Assembly (NCBI GenBank): GCA_030038955.1
Contig: JASHQV010000011.1
Location: 1-8,266 of the forward strand
DNA: 8,266 bases
From: Solirubrobacteraceae bacterium
Lineage (GTDB): Bacteria > Actinomycetota > Thermoleophilia > Solirubrobacterales > Solirubrobacteraceae
Direction: 5' to 3'
A program made the position numbers and the translations under genes. Positions 1-4,134 of this stretch are shown piece after piece. Under the pieces are notes generated by a model. It was not told the origin of the DNA and did not search any database. It saw only the letters and a list, made by a program, of their open reading frames with translations. The stretch's first letter is position 1; every line of letters begins with the position of its first letter.

Positions 1-141
1 GTCGGTCGAGATCTCGACGACGACTTCGTCGGCCTCGACCGAGTCGCCCTCCTGCTTGTGCCACTCGAGAACAGTGCCTTCCGCGACGGAGTCCCCCATC
101 GCGGGCATCACGAGCTGAAACGTGCCTGTCTCGACGGCCAT
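1..141 (-). CDS. Dihydrolipoamide acyltransferase (E2) of a 2-oxoacid dehydrogenase complex, N-terminal fragment
   Basis: Only the first 47 codons are present; the gene runs off the left edge. The reading from ATG (141-139) begins MAVETGTFQLVMPAMGDSVA and continues EGTVLEWHKQEGDSVEADEV, ending at EISTD. This is the start of a biotinyl/lipoyl domain; in the family the next residue is the lipoylated lysine of the DK motif, so the window stops just before it. E2 proteins carry acyl groups on lipoyl-lysine between the E1 decarboxylase and E3 dihydrolipoamide dehydrogenase in the cytoplasm. The MPAMGDSVAEGTV style fits the succinyl- or branched-chain/pyruvate-type E2; the fragment cannot decide which, so no symbol is given. 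An AGGAGG sequence (149-144) lies only 2 bases before the ATG, closer than usual, although a GGAG core read slightly upstream gives a workable spacing. Internal ATGs at codons 12 and 15 would cut into the domain. The gene lies downstream of the DUF3817 gene on the same strand with a 156-base gap, so it may have its own promoter. Confidence 0.88.
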   Translation of the reverse strand, partial: MAVETGTFQLVMPAMGDSVAEGTVLEWHKQEGDSVEADEVVVEISTD

Positions 142-297
142 CGCCTCCTGCAACTGTAACGGGGGTGCCGCCCACCGTAAGCGCTTCCGTCGTGAATCCC
201 GTCTCGCTAGGACCTGACGCACTTAATGCCGCGCATACGTGACTTATGTGCGCCACCCCCTGAACGGACTGGTGCGCTGCCCCCGGACTGGTACGCA
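142..297. promoter_or_regulatory. Intergenic region upstream of the E2 gene
   Basis: These 156 bases lie between two minus-strand genes, the end of DUF3817 and the start of E2. On the minus strand TACAGT (158-153) resembles a -10 box 11 bases before the E2 ATG, but that position would leave most of the AGGAGG untranscribed, so it is doubtful. A short imperfect dyad, GCGCATA (231-237) and TATGTGC (245-251) with one G-T mismatch and a 7-base loop, could be an operator or a weak terminator for DUF3817. The palindrome AAGCGCTT lies at 179-186. No ORF in this stretch looks protein-like. Confidence 0.4.
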
Positions 298-305
298 TCA
301 CCCCC
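248..305. repeat. Imperfect short tandem repeat with C5 tracts
   Basis: Three copies of a GTRCGC-plus-CCCCC unit occur: GTGCGCCACCCCC (248-260), GTGCGCTGCCCCC (272-284) and GTACGCATCACCCCC (291-305). The last two sit within a longer near-duplicate beginning GGACTGGT at 266 and 285, a 19-base period. The last copy runs into the final codons of the DUF3817 gene. The copies may be protein-binding sites or simply a local duplication; nothing in the sequence decides. Confidence 0.45.
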
Positions 306-672
306 TGGGCTGCGGCCGACGCTCCCCGCTCGCGCGGCGCCGGCGGCTCTCGCGGATGAAGCCGAGCGAGCCCATGAACGGCCCGAGACCGCCGAGCACC
401 GCCACGGCCACGGCCAGCCAGAAGGGGATCACCCGATAGCGCGCCGCAGCGATGCAGATCAGCGACATCGCGATCCAGATGCACCCGTGAGACATGCCGA
501 GGATGAACGTGGCCGGCTCGGGCTTGCCCAGCCCGAAAGCGGTGATCAGCAGCGCCAGATAGATGCAGGAGTGGGTGAACGAGACCGCCTCCAGCCGGTT
601 GAAGGTGACCACCTGGACGAACCGCGAGGAGCTCCTGGAATCACGGATGGAAGTGCCGGTCGAGGTGGTCAC
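298..672 (-). CDS. DUF3817 family small integral membrane protein
   Basis: The 124-residue protein has a polar, Ser/Thr/Arg-rich N-terminus (about 1-24), then three hydrophobic segments at about 28-48, 55-76 and 82-103, and an Arg-rich, presumably cytoplasmic tail (108-124). The segment FNRLEAVSF, the GMSHG turn (59-63) between the first two helices, and the overall three-helix size match my knowledge of the DUF3817 (YdzA-like) membrane family, whose function is unknown. The start is GTG at 672-670, supported by AGGAG (686-682) nine bases upstream, the clearest Shine-Dalgarno sequence in the window. The gene follows the Nudix hydrolase gene by 52 bases on the same strand and could be co-transcribed with it. 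Family members are usually near 100 residues; the extra length is in the two polar ends. Family assignment is fairly secure; no biochemical role can be given. Confidence 0.82.
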   Translation of the reverse strand: MTTSTGTSIRDSRSSSRFVQVVTFNRLEAVSFTHSCIYLALLITAFGLGKPEPATFILGMSHGCIWIAMSLICIAAARYRVIPFWLAVAVAVLGGLGPFMGSLGFIRESRRRRASGERRPQPRG

Positions 673-724
673 GGCCCGAGGCTCCTGCCTCCTCGTCGGA
701 TCGCCAGCGCGACCGCCGTCGCCC

Positions 725-1378
725 TCACGCCTCGCCCAGCATCGCGCCCATCCGGCGCAGCGGCGCGTCTGCCTCCGCGGGCCATCGGGCCGGGTCGGCT
801 GGCCACCAGGCGAACTTGTCGTGCTCGGGATCAGGCGTGACGCTGGCCCCGTCGGGCAGCCACGCCTGGCCGATCAGCATGATCATCCCGGTGGGAGACT
901 GGATCAGTGCTTCGATGCTGAGTCGCTCAGGGTCGACGCCCCACTCCTCCTGCAGCTCGCGCTGCAGCGTGCGCGTGGGATTCTCGTCGACCTCGACGGA
1001 GCCGCCGGCGCCGAGCGCCCAGCGGCCGGACCAGGAGGCCAGCCAGGCGGCCCGGCGACCGGCCAGCCAGCTGCCGTCGGCGGAGCGCACCACGCACAGC
1101 GCCGAGAGGCTGCCGCCGGCGTTCTCCGGCAGTAGCCGCAGCGCCCATCGGATCGGCTGCAGCTCCAGCTCGAGCTTGCCGTCGGCCGCGCGAAAGTCGA
1201 CCAGCCGGGCAGCGAGCCCGTCGTGACTGGGCGAGCCGCGGTCGCGCAGCTTCGCCAGCAGGCGGTCGGCCTCCGCCGTCGTCCCCGCGTCGGGCTCGTA
1301 CGCCTCAGAGCGCCAGGCGACCTCGACGTCGCCGGGATTCCAGGGCCCGCGAGCCAGCACGGCCGGTTGAGCTGCCAC
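725..1378 (-). CDS. Nudix hydrolase with an N-terminal extension
   Basis: The 217-residue protein carries a complete Nudix box (GX5EX7REUXEEXGU) at residues 126-148: G126, E132, R140-E141, E144-E145 and G147-V148 are all in place. The REXXEE glutamates bind the divalent metal used to cleave nucleoside-diphosphate-linked substrates. The Nudix fold probably spans about 88-215, with typical strands around residues 91-107 and 157-173. The substrate cannot be predicted from the box. The first roughly 85 residues (PGDVEVAWRSEAYEP onward) are an extension outside the core fold that I do not recognise. The GTG at 1378-1376 is the most upstream possible start, because an in-frame TAG lies 6 bases before it. 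There is no Shine-Dalgarno sequence, but TACCTT stands 6 bases upstream, suggesting a leaderless mRNA. The gene is divergent from panE and is followed by the DUF3817 gene. Confidence 0.87.
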   Translation of the reverse strand: MAAQPAVLARGPWNPGDVEVAWRSEAYEPDAGTTAEADRLLAKLRDRGSPSHDGLAARLVDFRAADGKLELELQPIRWALRLLPENAGGSLSALCVVRSADGSWLAGRRAAWLASWSGRWALGAGGSVEVDENPTRTLQRELQEEWGVDPERLSIEALIQSPTGMIMLIGQAWLPDGASVTPDPEHDKFAWWPADPARWPAEADAPLRRMGAMLGEA

Positions 1379-1384
1379 GCACTA

Positions 1385-1390
1385 AAGGTA
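1385..1390 (-). promoter_or_regulatory. Possible -10 box for leaderless Nudix hydrolase mRNA
   Basis: On the minus strand TACCTT (TANNNT) is followed by 6 bases (TAGTGC) and then the GTG start. Transcription starting 6-7 bases after the box would place the 5' end at the start codon. No convincing -35 is visible. Confidence 0.45.
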
Positions 1391-1395
1391 ACGAT

Positions 1396-1421
1396 GCGTG
1401 GAATCGGTGCGCGGAATCCGG
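1396..1421. repeat. Two adjacent 13-base direct repeats upstream of the Nudix gene
   Basis: GCGTGGAATCGGT (1396-1408) is followed directly by GCGCGGAATCCGG (1409-1421), identical at 10 of 13 positions. They lie just upstream of the proposed Nudix -10 box, so a tandem regulator-binding site is possible. Confidence 0.4.
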
Positions 1422-1435
1422 GGCGGATGCGCGAT

Positions 1436-1477
1436 CTGTGGATGCAAATGTCGCTATCGCGCGCTTTGCATCCACAG
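1436..1477. promoter_or_regulatory. Perfect 13-bp inverted repeat, candidate operator between divergent genes
   Basis: CTGTGGATGCAAA (1436-1448) and TTTGCATCCACAG (1465-1477) are exact reverse complements separated by 16 bases. The centre (about 1456) is about 78 bases from the Nudix start and 75 bases from the panE start, nearly equidistant. The arms are richer in A/T than the surroundings. No T-run follows, and both flanking genes point away from it, so a terminator is unlikely. A shared operator is the simplest reading; a structured RNA or remnant mobile-element ends are alternatives. Confidence 0.6.
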
Positions 1478-1517
1478 GTCATTCGATTGATCCGGGCAAA
1501 CGGCGCGGACGCCGTGC

Positions 1518-1523
1518 CAAGCT
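1518..1523 (+). promoter_or_regulatory. Possible -10 box for leaderless panE mRNA
   Basis: CAAGCT lies 7 bases before the GTG start of panE. Aligned on the start codon, it matches the gloA upstream region (TACGCT then TTCCGGC) closely, sharing the GCTT, CC and GC positions. It departs from TANNNT at the first base, so it is weaker than the other three candidates. Confidence 0.3.
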
Positions 1524-1530
1524 TCCCCGC

Positions 1531-2442
1531 GTGACGAGCTACGCGGTGCTGGGACCCGGGGGCGTCGGCGGCTTCGTCGGCGGCGCGCTGGCGCGCGCCG
1601 GCGACCAGGTCACGGTCATCGCACGAGAGCCGACGGCGGCGCTGATCGCGCGCGACGGGATCGCCGTCGACAGCGCCCTGCTGGGCCGGTTCGTGGCCCG
1701 GCCGCGCGCGGTCAGCCGGCTCACGGACGCGGTCGAGGTGCTGTTCGTCGCCACCAAGGCCACCGGCCTGGCGGCGGCGCTCGAGCGGATCGTGACGCCG
1801 CCGGCACTGGTCGTGCCGCTGCTCAACGGCCTCGATCAGATGCGCGTGCTGCGCGCGCGGTTTGGGCGCGAACGCGTCGCCGCAGGCGTGATCCGGATCG
1901 AGTCGGACCGCCCCGCCCCCGCGCGGATCGTGCAGACGAGCCCACAGGTGCGAGTCGACCTGGCCGCCGACGACGCGCACACCGCGATCGCGCTCGCCGC
2001 GACCGCTGCGGCGCTCGAGCGCGCCGGGATCCCGGCGCGGCTCGGAGCGAGCGAGGCGCAGGTGCTGTGGTCGAAGCTGGTGCGCCTGAACGCGCTGTCG
2101 GCCACGACCACGGTCAGCGGATGGACGATCGGCGCGATTCGGGCGGACCCGGAGTGGCGGTCGCTGCTGGTCGCCTGCATCGAGGAGGCGGCCGCGGTCG
2201 CAGGTGCGGACGGCGCCGAGATCGAGCCGGCGGCGGCGCTCGCCGAGCTCGACGCGGCGCATGCCGGGCTCGGCTCGTCGATGCAGCGAGACGTCGCCGC
2301 CGGGCGGATCCCGGAGCTGGAGGCGATCCAGGGATCGGTGATCCGGGCAGCCGTCCGGCACGGGCTGGAGTGCCCGACGATCACGCGCCTGGCCGCCGAG
2401 ATCGCGCAGCTGGCGGGCATCGCCGCGCCGGCCAGCGATTAG
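1531..2442 (+). CDS. panE: 2-dehydropantoate 2-reductase (ketopantoate reductase)
   Basis: The 303-residue protein is of usual length for PanE/ApbA, which reduces ketopantoate to pantoate with NADPH in pantothenate and coenzyme A synthesis. The N-terminal Rossmann domain shows GPGGVGG at residues 8-14 and continues to about residue 167. K76 (in VATKATG) and N99 (in LLNGLD) fit the NADPH/substrate-binding positions. The helical C-terminal domain begins with LWSKLVRLNALSATTT; K182 is the expected catalytic lysine and N187 the partner asparagine. PELEAIQG (261-268) corresponds to the family motif with the substrate-binding glutamate (E262), although EID is replaced by ELE. I chose GTG at 1531 because MTSYAVLGPG puts the nucleotide-binding strand at the very start. 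A GTG at 1438 is also in frame but would add 31 unrelated residues across the inverted repeat. Paralogues acting on other 2-ketoacids exist, so the substrate is likely rather than proven. The stop overlaps the end of the next, convergent gene. Confidence 0.88.
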   Translation: MTSYAVLGPGGVGGFVGGALARAGDQVTVIAREPTAALIARDGIAVDSALLGRFVARPRAVSRLTDAVEVLFVATKATGLAAALERIVTPPALVVPLLNGLDQMRVLRARFGRERVAAGVIRIESDRPAPARIVQTSPQVRVDLAADDAHTAIALAATAAALERAGIPARLGASEAQVLWSKLVRLNALSATTTVSGWTIGAIRADPEWRSLLVACIEEAAAVAGADGAEIEPAAALAELDAAHAGLGSSMQRDVAAGRIPELEAIQGSVIRAAVRHGLECPTITRLAAEIAQLAGIAAPASD

Positions 2443-2777
2443 AGCGGTGGCTGCAGCGGCGGCCGCTGGCTCGGCGCCGGGATCACCAGCTCGCGCTCGG
2501 ACTCGGCGACCGCGTCCACGACTTCCTCGTCCTCCTGCTCGAGGCCGGCATCGTGGTCGCCGTCGCATAGGACCCGGAAGGCGCCGGTGACGCCGCCGTC
2601 GGACTGCAGCACGATCCCGGGCAGGATCTGCTCGCCCTCCTCCAAGCCGAGCCGCTCGATGTCGAAATGCGCCATCCCGATCCCCCACGTGTGATGGCTC
2701 GGGTTCTCGCGGTCGTGAGCGGAGACCCCCTGCGCGAGGCGCTCCAGCAGGTAGGCGATCTTGTTGGCAGCGGGCAT
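2439..2777 (-). CDS. Small conserved-looking protein of unknown function
   Basis: I do not recognise this 112-residue protein. It starts MPAANKIAYLLERLAQGVSA, has a compact middle (about 30-70) with MAHFDIERLGLEEGEQILPG and GAFRVLCDGDHD, then a strongly acidic stretch (about 73-94), and ends in a Pro/Gln-rich tail. There is no signal peptide, membrane helix or recognisable motif. Coding is supported by G/C at nearly all third positions and by a sensible residue composition, while the opposite frames look like noise. The ATG (2777-2775) has no Shine-Dalgarno sequence; TAGCCT (2797-2792) 13 bases upstream or TAGAAA 8 bases upstream could be a -10 box. Its TAA overlaps the TAG of panE by four bases, so the two genes converge with no room for a terminator between them. 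It is divergent from gloA, whose start is 100 bases away, so the two may share a control region. Confidence 0.62.
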   Translation of the reverse strand: MPAANKIAYLLERLAQGVSAHDRENPSHHTWGIGMAHFDIERLGLEEGEQILPGIVLQSDGGVTGAFRVLCDGDHDAGLEQEDEEVVDAVAESERELVIPAPSQRPPLQPPL

Positions 2778-2864
2778 CGGCCGGATTTCTAGGCTACTAC
2801 GCGCATCGTTGCCGCTCGCTGGCGGATCGCTTCAGTCACTCGACTCGATTGTGTGCTCACGCAA

Positions 2865-2870
2865 TACGCT
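2865..2870 (+). promoter_or_regulatory. Possible -10 box for leaderless gloA mRNA
   Basis: TACGCT lies exactly 7 bases before the gloA ATG, and no Shine-Dalgarno sequence occupies those 7 bases (TTCCGGC). The same hexamer at the same distance precedes the hydrolase gene at 3367. No clear -35 was found at 17-18 bases. Confidence 0.5.
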
Positions 2871-2877
2871 TTCCGGC

Positions 2878-3258
2878 ATGAGCCTGATTCACACCTGCTA
2901 CCGGATCACCGAGATCGACCGCTCGGTGGCCTTCTACGAGGCACTCGGCTTCCACGAGCGCCGCCGCAGCCCGATCGGCGACGAGGCGATCAACGTGTTC
3001 CTGAACCTTCCCGAGGATGGCGACGAGCCGCGCCTGGAGCTGACCTACAACATCGGCCGTACGGAGCCGTACGAGCTCGGTACCGGCTACGGCCACATCG
3101 CGATCACCAGCCCAGATCTCGATGCCACGCTGGCACGGCTGGCCGAGCAGGGCATCCGCCCGGAGCGCCCGCCCTATACGGTCAGCAGGGAGGGGTCGCG
3201 GATCTGCTTCGTGCGCGATCCCGACCAGTATCGGATCGAGATCATCGAGCGGCGCTGA
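2878..3258 (+). CDS. gloA: Lactoylglutathione lyase-type glyoxalase I (VOC superfamily)
   Basis: The 126-residue protein is a two-module vicinal-oxygen-chelate enzyme. It starts MSLIHTCYRITEIDRSVAFY, the standard glyoxalase I opening. The four metal ligands of E. coli GlxI (His5, Glu56, His74, Glu122) have clear counterparts: H5, E54 (LELTYN), H73 (GYGHIAI) and E121 (RIEII). The short length without the insertions of the Zn-type enzymes fits the Ni/Co-dependent class. The enzyme isomerises the hemithioacetal of methylglyoxal and a thiol. Actinobacteria generally make mycothiol rather than glutathione, so the true thiol is uncertain. The ATG at 2878 places H5 correctly. A longer in-frame reading from 2761 adds a tail unlike the family and is rejected. 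The gene is followed by two hairpins and then a possible glyoxalase II, which strengthens the assignment. Confidence 0.92.
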   Translation: MSLIHTCYRITEIDRSVAFYEALGFHERRRSPIGDEAINVFLNLPEDGDEPRLELTYNIGRTEPYELGTGYGHIAITSPDLDATLARLAEQGIRPERPPYTVSREGSRICFVRDPDQYRIEIIERR

Positions 3259-3270
3259 GTCGCGCAGAGC

Positions 3271-3289
3271 TGTCCGCGTCGCGCGGACA
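3271..3289 (+). terminator. GC-rich hairpin just after gloA
   Basis: TGTCCGCG (3271-3278) and CGCGGACA (3282-3289) form a perfect 8-bp stem with a 3-base loop, 12 bases after the gloA stop. No T-run follows; a terminator without a U-tract is plausible at this GC content. Confidence 0.5.
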
Positions 3290-3290
3290 C

Positions 3291-3317
3291 CGCTCGCCGC
3301 CCGAGGCCCGGCGAGCG
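3291..3317 (+). terminator. Second hairpin, one base after the first
   Basis: CGCTCGCCG (3291-3299) and CGGCGAGCG (3309-3317) form a perfect 9-bp stem with a 9-base loop. With the preceding hairpin it makes a tandem structure between gloA and the next gene, which has its own candidate promoter. Confidence 0.5.
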
Positions 3318-3353
3318 ATCACCCGCACGGTGCCAAGCCACTACCCGGACCGG

Positions 3354-3359
3354 TACGCT
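3354..3359 (+). promoter_or_regulatory. Possible -10 box for leaderless hydrolase mRNA
   Basis: TACGCT is followed by 7 bases (TAATACG) and the GTG start at 3367, the same hexamer and spacing as gloA. GTGCCA (3330-3335), 18 bases upstream of the box, matches TTGACA at 4 of 6 positions and could be a weak -35. Confidence 0.5.
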
Positions 3360-3366
3360 TAATACG

Positions 3367-4131
3367 GTGATCATCGAACGTTCGATGAGCGATTCGTGGC
3401 TGTCGAACACCTATCTGGTGGCGGACGAGCAGGGCTCCGACGCGGTGATGATCGACGCCGGCGGGCCGGTCGAGCCGCTGCTGGAGGCGCTCGACCGCAT
3501 GCGCTGCCGGCTCACGCACGTGCTGCTCACGCACCACCACCACGACCACGTGGCCGAGCTCGACCGCGTGCTCGGGCGCCATCCCGGGACGCCGGTGCTG
3601 ATCCACGAGCTGGAGCGCGCCGAGGTCCCGCAGGCGACCGGAACGCTCGTGCCGGGTGAGACGCTCACCGCCGGCGCGCTGCGGATCGTGCCGCTGCACA
3701 CACCCGGCCACACCACCGGGATGATCTCGCTGCTTGTCGGCGACGCCGATGTGTTCACCGGCGACACCCTGTTCAAGGGCTCGGTCGGCGGCGTCCATGC
3801 TCCCGGCCATGCGACCTACGCAGACCTGCGGAGCTCGATCATGGACGGCCTGCTGACGCTCGCGCCGGCCACCAGGATCCATCCCGGTCACGCCGAGGCG
3901 ACGACGGTCGCCGACGAGCTCGAGCACAACCGCTTCGTGCGGATCTGGCGCGGCCTCGACCCCGAGGGCGCGGAGCCATGCACGGCGCTCGGACGCCCGG
4001 CGACGCTGATCCTGCTCGGCGATGACTACGACGGCGGCCACAAGGCCTGGGTCCGCTGGCCGGACGGCTCGGACGACATCGTTCCCGGGTCGCAGGTCGA
4101 GCCCGGCCGGCTCGGCGGCCGGACCGGCTGA
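3367..4131 (+). CDS. Metallo-beta-lactamase-fold hydrolase, glyoxalase II-like, with a C-terminal extension
   Basis: This 254-residue protein has the full set of metallo-beta-lactamase ligands: THHHHDH at 55-61 (H56, H58, D60, H61), H115 in HTPGH, D133 in FTGDTLFKGSVG and H175 in HPGH. The GDTLF-GSVG pattern and HPGH are typical of the hydroxyacylglutathione hydrolase branch, which hydrolyses S-lactoyl-thiols to lactate and thiol using two metal ions. Its position right after gloA supports a glyoxalase II role, but other thioesterase or lactonase roles in the fold cannot be excluded, so no symbol is given. The fold ends near residue 195. Residues about 205-245 (ATLILLGDDYDGGHKAWVRW, then PDGSDDIVPGSQVE) form an extra beta-rich, SH3-like-looking segment not found in classical GloB. 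I chose the GTG at 3367, with MIIERSMSDSWLSNTYLV leading into the first strand; ATG at 3385 is the alternative. The ABC1 kinase gene follows after 3 bases and is probably translationally coupled. Confidence 0.85.
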   Translation: MIIERSMSDSWLSNTYLVADEQGSDAVMIDAGGPVEPLLEALDRMRCRLTHVLLTHHHHDHVAELDRVLGRHPGTPVLIHELERAEVPQATGTLVPGETLTAGALRIVPLHTPGHTTGMISLLVGDADVFTGDTLFKGSVGGVHAPGHATYADLRSSIMDGLLTLAPATRIHPGHAEATTVADELEHNRFVRIWRGLDPEGAEPCTALGRPATLILLGDDYDGGHKAWVRWPDGSDDIVPGSQVEPGRLGGRTG

Positions 4132-4134
4132 GCG

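Noticed and set aside
1436..1477. Inverted repeat as an insertion-sequence end or a terminator
   Set aside because: There is no transposase or target-site duplication nearby, no T-run, and both flanking genes are transcribed away from it; an operator is simpler.
1438..1530. Upstream GTG start that would lengthen panE by 31 residues
   Set aside because: The extension crosses the perfect inverted repeat and lacks similarity to PanE N-termini; the GTG at 1531 gives the normal length and places the nucleotide-binding strand at the start.
904..2688. 594-codon open frame on the minus strand
   Set aside because: It covers the panE gene antisense and the Nudix gene out of frame; composition is Arg/Gly/Ala-biased and the overlapping genes have clear motifs.
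2761..2877. Longer in-frame start for gloA
   Set aside because: It would move the metal-binding His5 to position 44 and cover the proposed control region; the ATG at 2878 matches the family exactly.
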